A stretch of DNA of 64,000 nucleotides from Eretmocerus hayati (lineage: Eukaryota; Arthropoda; Insecta; Hymenoptera; Aphelinidae): positions 176,373,021 through 176,437,020 of the forward strand of contig CM056741.1 in the NCBI GenBank assembly GCA_029851415.1. Direction: 5' to 3'. Of this stretch, positions 1 through 10,900 are shown in pieces (position 1 is the first letter of the stretch; every line of letters begins with the position of its first letter). The position numbers were made by a program, and so were the translations under genes. The notes below the pieces were generated by a model that was not told the DNA's origin, did no database searches, and worked only from the letters and a program-made list of their open reading frames with translations.

Positions 1-119
1 ATGTGCAATAAAATGGGACGAAGTGCAATCAAATAATGTAACCCTAAGTGTCTGTCCATCCAAATAGTTTACACGCAGACAACACGAAATCACATCAAAC
101 CTAGAGATTTGATACTTAC

Positions 120-669
120 TTGGCTTTTTATTCGGCTTTGAATCTTTCCCTTCTTTTGTTCGAGTCCTTTTTGCAGCCCCTTGCTCGGTGGATTTCTGCA
201 GATTACTCTTGGTGGCAGCCAAGAGATTAGATACTTGATTCGTGGATGACCCTGGTACTCTTTGAGTTTTGCTGCCACTTGCAGCCTGCAAGGGTATTGC
301 AGATGAAGGCAACAATGGGCTCTGTACATGTGAAACTAATTGAACTCGTGGTGACTTTGGTGCTCCTAGAGTTTTACCGCCATTTGCAGCCAGCAAAGGT
401 ATTGGAGATGAAAGCATCGATGGGCTCCGTACATGGGGAACTATTTGAACTCTTGATGACCCCAGTGCTCCTTGTTGAGTTTTGCTGTCACTTGCAACTA
501 CCATGAGAGGTCTTGAAGATGAAGTAAGTGATGGGCTTGGTACATGAGAAACCATTCGTCCAGTTGGGCTCAGTAAAACTAATCGTGGAGGTATAATTTG
601 CTTATTCCCTTGTGGATGAGGGAATCTGTTCATCTGGTTTGATGGGTTCATTATGAATGCCTCTCCTAT
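120..669 (-). CDS. Internal coding exon of an unrecognised gene, with three ~36-residue repeats
   Basis: On the minus strand one frame is open from a plausible acceptor (tgtgttttag at 671-670) to a strong donor (A|GTAAGTATC, exon end 120), about 550 bp. The protein is rich in Ser, Pro, Gln and Lys. It holds three tandem repeats of 35-37 residues, each starting with a V-S/P-H-V-x-S-P motif and containing a P-L-x-x-A and a G/S-K-T motif. A basic tail follows, with an AAKRTRTKEGK motif. This looks like a disordered region with a nuclear-type basic patch; no catalytic domain is visible. It lies downstream of, and on the same strand as, the transposase gene at 1484-3637, so it may be a second gene of the same transposon or a host exon. 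The gene continues past the left edge. The frame also stays open past the donor to base 1, so the splice is not certain. Function unknown. Confidence 0.45.
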
Positions 670-783
670 CTAAAACACAATGATTCATTCATGAGAGATG
701 AGATTTGGATATTGGGGAATCTTGTCTACATTGAAGGGAGCAATTCTGACTATTGCTATCGAGTATCGTTGCAAGTGCAATTG

Positions 784-909
784 CTGAAAAGTGTGAAGAG
801 TTTGGCTACGAGCTCTTGAATAATGAAATAGTTTGTAAAAAACTTTCTGAAAAGTGTAAAGAGTTTGGCTTGGAGCTCTTGAATAATGAAATAGTTTGTA
901 AAAAACTTG
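784..909. repeat. 63-bp direct tandem duplication
   Basis: Two adjacent 63-bp copies begin with ctgaaaagtg at 784 and 847 and share nearly every base, including tcttgaataatgaaatag. The unit is a multiple of three. On the minus strand it gives an open frame with a 21-residue repeat containing FFTNYFIIQEL, but no splice sites or family match support translation. Confidence 0.75.
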
Positions 910-1092
910 AGGGAATGAAAATCTGCTGAATAAGCTTCCCTTGTGTTGCTATCACCTAAAATTATTGTACATGACTGTGATGAAGTACAGGAAAAAAAAT
1001 TCAAGCAATACATTCTGATGATTGCTTTAGACATGCAATCATCAGAATGCGTTGTTATGATGCCACTTTGACTTCCTCCAAGGCAGGGTTGC

Positions 1093-1246
1093 AAAAGAAA
1101 CCTACTTGACGTAGAATACCATTATACTATTAAGTATAATAAAAAGATGGCTGCGAAGTGCCTACACCACCAATGACTAACTCAAGAACTTGGCAGCCAT
1201 GATATTGGCTGATACGGTGGTATTCTACGTAGAATAGGTTTCTTTT
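1093..1246. repeat. Short hairpin element with ~25-bp terminal inverted repeats (MITE-like)
   Basis: The left end aaaagaaacctacttgacgt and its continuation agaatacca are mirrored at the right end by tggtattctacgtagaatag followed by gtttcttt. The inner part also pairs (tggctgc near 1158 with gcagcca near 1195), so the whole 150 bp can fold. It sits just downstream of the transposase gene, and a clear target-site duplication was not seen. Confidence 0.6.
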
Positions 1247-1369
1247 TTTAAAACTCTGCTCCTAGGTCTACTTATGCCTGAGTCAGATAGCAGACACAGT
1301 TTTGCAGGATGGTGGCCACCTAACCTCAACTAACCTTAAGTAGCATTTCAAGTTTTGACAGTCAACAAG

Positions 1370-1425
1370 TACCATTGTCACGCAGCAGACAGCTGTGAAC
1401 AGCTGTCTGCTGCGTGACAATGGTA
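1370..1425. repeat. Perfect 27-bp inverted repeat with a 2-bp loop
   Basis: The arm taccattgtcacgcagcaga continues cagctgt. It is followed by the two bases ga and then by its exact reverse complement ending in gtgacaatggta. There are no mismatches. It lies about 60 bp beyond the 3' end of the transposase reading frame and may be a transcription-end hairpin, a recombination or terminal palindrome, or a minimal fold-back insertion. Confidence 0.8.
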
Positions 1426-1483
1426 TTTTTGTTGGTGAAGCTCAGTAGTATTTGTTGGGATCAAGTTCACTCGCTGTTTTGAA

Positions 1484-3637
1484 TTAGTGAAGCATTGGAA
1501 CAAAATAGTAATAGCCATTGAAGAACATCTGGAAAACTTTCTTTTTTATCATACTGACAGGGCATTCAAATACATTTTCACTCAGTGTGTTTGATCTGCA
1601 AATTCCAACTTCTCTTGAGTCTATTGGGTAGTTATCTATAGGAAGACAATCAGTGAATTTTTTGAAGAGAATGACATCATCCGCAGTGCCAATTCTTCTA
1701 CAAATGAAGTCAATCACGACAAGGGTCCCATCATTGAGATAGCAGCAGTTGTTAGGTTTAGAGTTTGTCAAGGTGAAGTTTTGGAATTTGATTAGCTTAC
1801 GAGGAGCCCAAAAACCTTGCGGAGGATCTACATTTTTTAATTCCTCAAGGATTCTGAAACCTTGAGGATAATTGATCAGCTCTTGGATCTTACCTTTGGA
1901 CCTTGATAATGCAACCACAGCTTGCTCATTACTTCTTTTGATAACTTGAGCAAGCACCTGATTACCCTTCCTGATGTTTTTCCGAACAAACCTCAAGTGA
2001 TTTTCATAACGCCAAGCACTGAATGAATCCAGTGGACCATGTCTCATGACTTCATCAGGAAGGTGAAGGTTGTTGTGGGCATTATAAATTATATTATGGA
2101 CCCCGTAAAGAAAAATTAATTCAACTACATATTCTTTTAACAATGCTTTTGCATCAGCATTTTTAGTGTAACAATACTCCTCAGAAGTTAAGTATCGGAT
2201 GGCTAGGCTGAATTTATTAAAGTGTTTCATGGATACCTCATTCATATATTTGGAGAACACAATGGAAGCTGTATAAAGATCTAAGGTGCGAAACTCTTCA
2301 GCTTTGAAATGCACAAAGTCCTTAAAACTTCTTGGTTTTCTACCAAATTCCATTGGAGTCCATTTCTTGAGGCTCTCATAATCCTGATTCAACTCTTTCA
2401 GCAACTCATCACTGCCTAAGCTCTTTAGAGTTGATATAAAAAAAGTCATATGCTTTTTACCTTGCCCAAGATGCACTTGATGCATGGGCTCTAATGGAAC
2501 CTGGTAGATAGGATCAACAGCCTCCTCAAGTTGAGAAGAATCTTCATATTTTTCAGGAACACCTTCTCTAAGATTTTGTGCAGTACGTGGAGGTGCATCA
2601 TGATTCAGAAAGAGGCACCTTCTGCCCAAAGTGAAACCATCTTGAATGCATCGCCCACATCTGCTATTATGGGGTGGGAATTTAAGTATAAAATTTCTAG
2701 CCGGTGTATCAGCAACCACCTTATCTAGATGAATTTGATAATGAACATCTTTATAAATGAAACCATTAGTTTGTAAGTCCTCTAATTCTTCTAAGAGAGG
2801 CCTCAAGTACTCATCAGCATCTTCCGGCTTAGAATCTCCATGATGAGCACCAATGATGAAACATTCTTTAAGCAATTCACAATTATTCACACACCCTAAA
2901 ATTGTAAAAAGCTCACTCTTAGAACTTTTAGAAACTGTAACACCATCAACATGAACATCAAAATGAATGGTTCTAGGGATAAAACGTTGAGGGATACAAT
3001 GAAGCTGTTCAACCAAAGCTTTACAGAGCCCATAATGAGCATAACTGCCATTACCCATTGGTATGATTTCTACACTTGCAGGTGTCTTAAGAAGGGTACG
3101 GGCATCTTTGGGTAATTCAGTGTGCCCAGCTTGGATTAAACCAGAAAGAAGTGATGATGTAGCACACAATGTGATGTTATTAGTTAGACTCCATTCCCTT
3201 AGAAATGACTTGAGATCAAATTGATCTGCCCCATCATCATCAGATTCATCGCTGGATACATAATTTGATTCAGAATCTGAATTTTGAACTGATCTCTCTT
3301 GATCTGATTCTGCATCATCCTGAGATTGTGCAGGTGAATCATCGTGTGATGAGGGATGAGATGGCACAGATTCATTATCAGAGTCATTTGAAGGGGCAGG
3401 ATTTTGATAATAATCATCATCGTTGTCACTCAAAGCATGAGCTTGAACATCCATTTCATCAGTAATAGAGCTGTTAGTCGGCGGATTATTGATCGATAGA
3501 CCGCGATTCAGAGGAATATTTTGTAGCCGCGCTAATTCTGAAGAAACAACTCTCTCGCGGTCAGTTATATCTAGTTTTTCGATACGTCTCTTTTTTTGCC
3601 TCTCTGAGAGGTTATGAAACTCTTTCCTCAAGCTCAT
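1484..3637 (-). CDS. TNP2/CACTA-like transposase-derived protein, 717 aa
   Basis: One uninterrupted reading frame. I chose the ATG at 3637 (MSLRKEFHNLSERQKKRR); upstream in-frame codons lack another ATG. Domains: a basic N-terminus (1-25); a long acidic Ser/Asp-rich linker (about residues 55-140); then a globular region with the motif HFDVHVDGVTVSKSSKSE (near residue 230), which resembles the first catalytic-Asp strand of the RNase H-like fold in insect proteins related to plant TNP2. Next come CGRCIQDGFTLGRRC (possible metal-binding Cys), the YQVPLEPMHQVHLG block, GPLDSFSAWRYENHL, and a C-terminal DNYPIDSREVG...FVPMLH block shared by this family. Known: such proteins are encoded by class II transposons scattered through insect and cnidarian genomes. 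Inferred: the intact frame means a recent copy or a kept (domesticated) one. Clear element termini were not found. Confidence 0.8.
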   Translation of the reverse strand: MSLRKEFHNLSERQKKRRIEKLDITDRERVVSSELARLQNIPLNRGLSINNPPTNSSITDEMDVQAHALSDNDDDYYQNPAPSNDSDNESVPSHPSSHDDSPAQSQDDAESDQERSVQNSDSESNYVSSDESDDDGADQFDLKSFLREWSLTNNITLCATSSLLSGLIQAGHTELPKDARTLLKTPASVEIIPMGNGSYAHYGLCKALVEQLHCIPQRFIPRTIHFDVHVDGVTVSKSSKSELFTILGCVNNCELLKECFIIGAHHGDSKPEDADEYLRPLLEELEDLQTNGFIYKDVHYQIHLDKVVADTPARNFILKFPPHNSRCGRCIQDGFTLGRRCLFLNHDAPPRTAQNLREGVPEKYEDSSQLEEAVDPIYQVPLEPMHQVHLGQGKKHMTFFISTLKSLGSDELLKELNQDYESLKKWTPMEFGRKPRSFKDFVHFKAEEFRTLDLYTASIVFSKYMNEVSMKHFNKFSLAIRYLTSEEYCYTKNADAKALLKEYVVELIFLYGVHNIIYNAHNNLHLPDEVMRHGPLDSFSAWRYENHLRFVRKNIRKGNQVLAQVIKRSNEQAVVALSRSKGKIQELINYPQGFRILEELKNVDPPQGFWAPRKLIKFQNFTLTNSKPNNCCYLNDGTLVVIDFICRRIGTADDVILFKKFTDCLPIDNYPIDSREVGICRSNTLSENVFECPVSMIKKKVFQMFFNGYYYFVPMLH

Positions 3638-6600
3638 GACAAAAGAGACGGATACCAAATGCAAATTAATTGTCAACTTGAAGAGTTAGAGATGTACTAT
3701 TCTAGGATTAATAATATAATAAATATTATACTCAAATTTCGATGGGGAATTCAGCGTTCTCTAGGAGTTGAAGAGGGTCCTCTGCGGTTAGCTCCTGTGG
3801 ATGCTCCAAAAAGACTGGCAAAACGCACACTTTTATTGCGCGCGCGATAAATCATCACACATGTCGATTAGATGTCGTCAAGACTTCGTCAACACATATC
3901 GTGCGAGGTTTTCGCGCCGTCTTGCGGCAGACATCCGACAGACATCTGTACGATGACTTCGAGTATTCGTGTTCAATTCATCTAGATTACGACGAGTATA
4001 CGACAAAATTACGATGTCGCTGACTTGTCAATGTCGAACGCAATGTTTGCTGGGATAGGATGAGAGCCTGAAAGATTCCTATTGGTCCAGCATCCTGGCA
4101 ATCGTGGCGTCACAATTGTCCGACCAACGAAAATCGTTTGAGCGTTAATCTAATTGTTACGATATTTTTACGATTTTAACCGCAAATCCTCAAATGTATC
4201 AGCATTTGGGCTTGCCACCCCATTATCTCATCTGGTTGCTTATTACATTGTTAATGGTTGCTTCAAGATGAGCTGCTTTCGGTAGTTCTTGGATCCGCCT
4301 ACTTGTGAAGACGGTCTTGTTATTCTGCACAGGGCATGCTAATTGACCAATGTAATGTTTTGACGTTGGTAAACGTATATTGTCGAGGCCAGCTTCAGCT
4401 CAATCGGAGCATTCATTTTTGCATAAGTTGATCCGGTTGCTGTCGGGGTCTCGATTTCGATTATTTTTCATTCGTTTTTCCAGTTACCCTTTCGTGGTGG
4501 TTGTCCAAGCCCATGAGAAAATCGCTCTAAAGCGGCCAAACCACCTTCGACGTATCCTCTGTTCAAAAGCTTCTGTGCAGCCAGCTGTTCTTCTCGAACT
4601 CTCGATGGCGTACTATTCAATATCGAATCGACTTTTCTCGGAGTGAAGATCAAATTACACGTACTTCCTGGTGCAACGGGATCCAAATTCTAATGTCTCA
4701 TACAGAAAAGATATTTTTGTGATTCAAGTACGCAAATATAACTTTTCTTTTCGTCGTGGCCCCACACGGTCACCAGAATTCGATGTTATCAATGGAGTTC
4801 TGGTTAGATTTGTAGGTTCCTCTCCCCGAACCAGTTACCATTTACCGAATTTAATTCTCTCCATCGCCTTTGTGGCAGGATTGTAAGCAAGAGTGATTAA
4901 GAAAAATGTCAAGAATGTTGTGACCCGACCGTGGTTGTGACACACCAACAAGTTTCATCTGCTCTGATGTCTTGATAAGGACGATCTTGAGAAGTAGGGT
5001 TTGATTCATTGAAGTGTCGTTGATCCTTCATCCAATCTATGATGGTTATCAATCGCCCCGGGACTACGAGCTAGGCGTGAACATGGAAATTATTGTGACA
5101 ACCGAAAAATCGAGTTGCTCGCACAGCATGCTCGTTATCATTTGTCTAAAGCCAAATGTGGACCTCAGAAGCATTAAGTGTTGAGGACGAGTGAATATCA
5201 GGAAAATTCCGATGAGAGCCCTTGGCTCTTGCGAATTACGATTCCTGCGGCGCAAATTGTGTCGTAATCAGAAAATCGCTCAAATTCTGAGATTCGCCCA
5301 TATACTTCCAATAGGACAGATTATTGAAGGTGATGTTATACTTCAACGTACTTGGCTCGAGATTGGAATACAAATAGAAACTGAACTTTCACACATTCTT
5401 GGGTGACATAATGCATTCAACTGTAAGTGATCGGATAAGAGAGCTGATGGAAAAAACAGAGAGGAATTAGTGAAGAGTTTACTAGGGGTAAATACTTGAT
5501 TGATAAGATCTTCGACACTGGCTCTCAGCATTACTGTTTTTTAATAGTTTATGAAGATTCATCACATTGGTTTCCTCTAATAAAGCAGATATTATTTGGC
5601 TATCATTAATTCAGATGACTTCAACAGATATTGTTCAAGGGCAAATGCTGATGAAGTATGCAACTTTCGACATGAAATGTTTTTCTAAATATCTCCATAA
5701 GTTGTCACCGATGTATAAAAACTTTTTTCGTTCTCGGTCCTGTGAATTTTTCATCACTGACACAAACTGCGTTGACGTATGAATTGAAAATATTGTATAA
5801 TTAAGTAGAGTAGAGCTCACTCCATAATAAGGCACTCCATAATAAATAGCATCAGGGCCGCTGAAAGTAAGCAGGTGCCCAAGACCCTAAGAGCATATGA
5901 GCTCACAATTGATTCTCTCACACTGAAAATTCTCATCGCCGGCTGTCAAACAAACTTCATACAGAGGGGCAATCAAACGTGGTCTCTGGAGACAGAGACC
6001 AAGCATCTCTAGCCTCCCTTCGTGAACTTGTGGAATACCAGCCTCGAATACTCCATATCTGATACTTTCTTCCCTCCCACGAAACTTTCAAGCCAACATA
6101 ATCTAGAACAACTTTCGCTGTTATCTATCACTTCGATTCAGAGGAACTTCGTTTGCGAACAACTCGATGGTGGCACCAAAGCCAGAGCTGACATCTCGAC
6201 TCATCATTCATCGCCTTTGAATTAATGAAGCTGCATAATTCTGGAGATGTGCTTGTTTGGTATGCTCCGAGCATGTATGCAAGACATGGCAAAGATTGGT
6301 TCGGTACTTTCTACAAATGAATGCGCGGAGATGTTGGTGCAAGCTGCGGTAAGGAGCAGATCTTTGCCCGAATTAGGGATTCAGCCGGCATAGAGGAGGC
6401 AAAGCCTCGAAGGAAACGTAGACTTACCATATGAAATTTGCAATGTGAGATTCACATTGTGGGATCTCAATCACGTCATTGAGAGAATTATAACTCATAA
6501 TCGTTTAGGATTGCCTCGCTAAAGCTCATTCGGAACCGAGATTCGAGATCCTTCGATCTTTGCCCATCATTACGGCATCCTACCATTGCCGACTTCATGT

Positions 6601-6859
6601 TTCCTCTTTCGGAGGTAGCCTTTTGGAGTTGAATTTTGGCTCCAACAGTTTTTTCCACTTTTCTCTAGAAACAACGGATACATTTCATGGCATGGAGTAG
6701 CACTAAAGGAAACTAGTTACATATACATTATGCTCCTAATACCTAGAACGATGCTATTACGCAAATGATTGGAATAGGATTGCCATTACAGCGCAAACTT
6801 GAGTATTATCAAAACTGACAAGTCCATTCATAATAATGCAAGAAGTGCAAACGAGCACT
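3638..6859. other. Gene-free stretch, probably decayed transposon DNA
   Basis: No exon can be supported. A minus-strand open stretch at about 4468-4686 reads like protein (IFTPRKVDSILNSTPSRVRE and a following Leu/Ala-rich helix), with a possible donor (CGAAAG|GGTAAC), but no acceptor or partner exon was found. It starts with TTG rather than ATG. From about 5,500 to 6,850 the plus strand has the look of a worn retrotransposon 5' region leading into the endonuclease remnant that follows. Confidence 0.4.
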
Positions 6860-7880
6860 CTCTATCAAGGTCCTAAACATCATCGCTCCTCATTTCCGAA
6901 AGCTCAAAATGTCGGTATAGAAGTTTAGCCCCGGTCCACCAAACTGCATCTATGACCCTTGAGCAGGTCCATACATGGGACATTTTGATAGCACTTGGTA
7001 TTGTGGTATTTTTAATGTGATTTACGTGACGCCACCACCCGTATTCGAGTGAAAAGGATTTGCAACTCTTACTATGTGGACTAAAGTCCATAGATGTGCG
7101 TTGAGCTCTCTTCATTCTTCGATTTTCAACGATTTCTAATGAAATGTAAAAAGTCCAGAGAAACGCCCATATTAGTAGGAGTGATTCATAGACTCCCCAA
7201 GGTCACCATGCAGAATGATGATTGGCTCTTCAGCCTACTACGCCGACTGTGATGTGGCTTCAGTCACAAAATTATCATAGGGGACCTCAACTCAGATTCG
7301 TTGAATACGGCACATCCTGGCACAAAAATACTGACTGCACTGACGGAAGAACTGTCTTTACAAATTGTGCAACATGGCGCGACGCACCAACATAACCCCA
7401 ATGTATCTCATAAATGAATGGACCACATAATGATACCATTACAGACTCACAAATTAGGCTACTGCCCAAATTTGGCAGGCATGCGATTATAGACGTCACC
7501 ATCAACGTCTTCACTCCTGCCCCGCCTAAAATCTCCTTCACTCACAGGAATCTCCGCAACATCACTCCGGAGCAGTTGAATGATCGCATGGATCGCTGCG
7601 ACTGGACAGCGCTCAATAACGCTGAAACTTGCTTGGAAGATGCAACTAACTGCCTCCATGGAAATTTGGAAGTTGTATTTGATGAGATAACACCCGGGAA
7701 AACGATCTGCTCAGAGCACTCATAAATGACTCAAGTGAATATTCTCGACAATGCGTGAATAATTGAAGTCCTTTCGTATTATACTATTAAGGGTGTATAA
7801 CAGACATTCGTTTTCCCATGTAACTCACTCTTTCTTCTTCGGACGAATAAAGGACATCCATCAATCAATCAATCAATTCA
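6860..7880 (+). mobile_element. Internally deleted non-LTR retrotransposon (endonuclease remnant plus 3' tail)
   Basis: Broken plus-strand frames show the endonuclease (APE-type) of a LINE-like element. They include a VGVIHRLPK stretch equivalent to the family's IYRPP motif (near 7170), then IIIGDLNSDS (near 7275) carrying the catalytic GDxN, then a frame around 7540-7700 like the linker after the endonuclease (THRNLRNITPEQLNDRMDRC, WTALNNAETCLEDA). Several frameshifts and stops interrupt it. The reverse transcriptase is missing. The endonuclease region runs directly into a short 3' UTR with a polyadenylation-like gaataaag (7844-7851) and an (ATCA)n tail at about 7857-7877. The tail ends about 55 bp beyond the 3' end of the lipase frame, and the two are convergent. 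Confidence 0.7.
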
Positions 7881-7931
7881 TGCTATTGAAAATACTGTTA
7901 CATAAATATTCTGCCAATCATCACTGATCCA

Positions 7932-10900
7932 TCACCTTAATTTTCGACGCTTAACATATTCCATTGCCAGAGCCATGAATGGCTCATTGACGAGTCGGTT
8001 GACATCGATGGAGAGCACGAAGTCGAAATGATTGAAAAGGTCATCATCAATACGTTTTATAAGAACCAAGTTCGGTAGACGTTTTCCCAGCTCAAGCGGA
8101 TCCTAAAAATAGCAAATTAGCTGATATTTTATTTTTGACTTAGCTGATAAAAGGTTTGTTGACGCACACGCACCAGATATAAATGAAAATGAACTAAGAA
8201 ACCAATTTGAAATAGGTGAGCGAAAACACACAGACTATTCTTTGCACGAGAACTTATCTCTTCATATTTTATATCCAAAATTGCTGATTAGAAAAAGGAT
8301 GGAAACGGAACACATTCTGGGTCTGTTTCGGTGATCATAACGTGCTGCAAAAAATGAAGGCTTTGAATCACTATTCGGGGAAATTTGAGATGAGACCATC
8401 AGTATTGGATAAGACGTGATTTGTGCCTTGAAAACATCGCACCGAGCATAGCACAACGTGCGTTTGTCAATGGAATCTGTCAAAGAAAATTTGAGAGCCA
8501 ATATTGAAGGAAAGCCTCAGCCCACATTAGATTTATTGAAGTGGACAATCATCGCTCTCTACTATAGCAGCCTGTGACTTTTTTGTCTCCAGGCAACTCC
8601 CGCGATGGCTACAAAATTCACTTATTTGTTAACTTCTTACCTTAGGAGCAACCAGCATGTCATTGTCGCTGTAGAACAAAGCAACGGGTGCTCTTATATT
8701 TTCTACTTCATAGGAAGGCGGTTCAGGCTGTCCATACTTGGCTAGGTTTCCTTCTCGGCCATAGTCAAACATTCGAAAATCTCCTAAAATGTTCATTTTA
8801 TTTGATTACCATGATGTGCTTACTTTTAGGCAAGTCATTGTAAAGAAAACACTCTGATCTCTTATCTAAATTTTCATGAGCTCACAGTACATCTAATAAT
8901 ATCAGTATTAACTAACCATGTACTATATTTTGGGTGTAATGCTCAATGACATATCGTGAGCTTCCCGCAGGAAAGTAAGAAAATATCTCTGGAAAAAGAA
9001 AATCCTGGAAAGCATGAATGTATTTTGAGAAAAAATTCGTTCTAAGAATCTGGTATGATATAAATTGAGTCATGCACATGAATTAAGGATGGGATTCTGC
9101 TAGATCTGGATATCCATACTTTCGCTGAATTACAATATGATCCGGAGATCTTAGACCATTTGGATTCACGTTGTGGATCTAGATCCGTAGATATGAGGCA
9201 AATTGGTCTTGAAGAAAAAGCATTTTGAATTCGTCTCATCTTCCAACGATCCGGGGGTATCCGGATCTCCAGAAGTCCCAGCCCTAACATGAATTATATA
9301 GAGCTGTACCAAGTCTAGCTGATCAGGATTTTCACCAAGAGCAAACCACCATAGATACAAGCAGAACGAAAGAAATGGGCTTTTTTTGTTGCACATTGAC
9401 CTCAATAAACGAACGGTTTCCTTTGCGCGTGGCAAGACCTCCCACATATTTGCTGCGACGAAAAAAGCCTGCAAAATGAAGAGAAAAATCTCTTTTATGA
9501 ATTAATCGAGATCTGAAGGAATTTCCTTCCATGGTTATCATGTTAGTGATTGCTATTGAAGCGTGGCTGTCGAATTCTCAGCTGTGCAGTCAATTCAGCA
9601 CACGATTGTTATCCAGTTAGAAAACTAATAATTCCTACTTCTCCGACAAATGTCCTACAGAATTCCATATACATATGATCATACAAAAAAATTACGCCGC
9701 ATCAACCTCGCGTCAGATGCCCGGACAACAACGGGCCAATAACGCGCCGGAACAACGTCGAGATAATTGGACAGTTCTAAATTATTGAATATTGGGATGG
9801 TACGTTATCAAAGTCGTAATGGAGTCGATCGAGTATCATCGACTTACTGGGCTCAAATCTGAACAACTGGTGAAGTCTTGTCCAAATTATTTTTTTCAAT
9901 AATACTTGAGGGTAAAGTTAGTGCGTGAAGCGCTAAAGAAGTGTGCAAAGCAGTGCCTTACGCATAACGTGTGTACAGCAATTGCTTCACGCACGGTTGG
10001 GCCCGTTCTACATAGGATGCGCTCATCGTGTGGGCGTACGCGCATACGCTTGCGCTTGAAGCATTTGATGCAGAAAATTTCATGAAGCAGCCGAGTCTCA
10101 GTTCTTTTTACTCAGAATTTTCACAAGTGAAGAGTTGGTTGATGATTGGTGAGCCCCAAGTAACATTATCGAGCGGAAAAAATCCCGTTTCTTCATGTTT
10201 TACCATAAACAAATACAGAAAAACATCAGTGGTGCCACGCGAGCCTCTTCGGGAGGAAATACAGGTTGAGCAACGTTTCCACGATTCAGTATCCGGATTG
10301 GTGACCGCTCATCTTGCTCTTTCCAAGTTTCTGATCCCAAACAAGGTTTCAGCCTTCGCAAGCTACGACGGGTGGTCACCAATCCGAACACTGAATCGCG
10401 AAAACGTTGCTTAATCTAGATTCCCTCCCGAAAAGGCTTGCGTGGCCACCATTGATATTTTTCTGTATTTGTTTGAGGAAAAAGATGAACGAATTTGATC
10501 TTTTGGCTTGATAATGTCACTCGGGGCCCACCAATCATCAATAACTCTTCACTCGTCAAAATTCCGAGTAAAATACGACTGCTAAGGCTGCTTCATGATA
10601 TTCTCTGCATCAAATGCTCCAAGCGCAAGCGTATGCGCGTACGCTCACGCGGTGAGCGCATCCTATGTAGAACGGGCCTTGTGGTGCTTTACGCTCGCTG
10701 AATTTTGCTTTACGCACGAACTTCTTAAGGGGGTTTGATAGCGACTCGCGATCGTCAAGGTGAAAACCGATAGTAGTGATAAACCCAAAAATCCAAATTC
10801 GCGTTCCTGACTGTTTTCATTTCTATCTGTAAATCCGAAATATGAATTTAAATGAGACCAGAAATAATTTTTACAATGATAGAATCTGTGTAATCATGAA

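Noticed and set aside
3638..3676. Transposase start 13 codons upstream
   Set aside because: The upstream codon is TTG; the ATG at 3,637 is the first methionine in frame.
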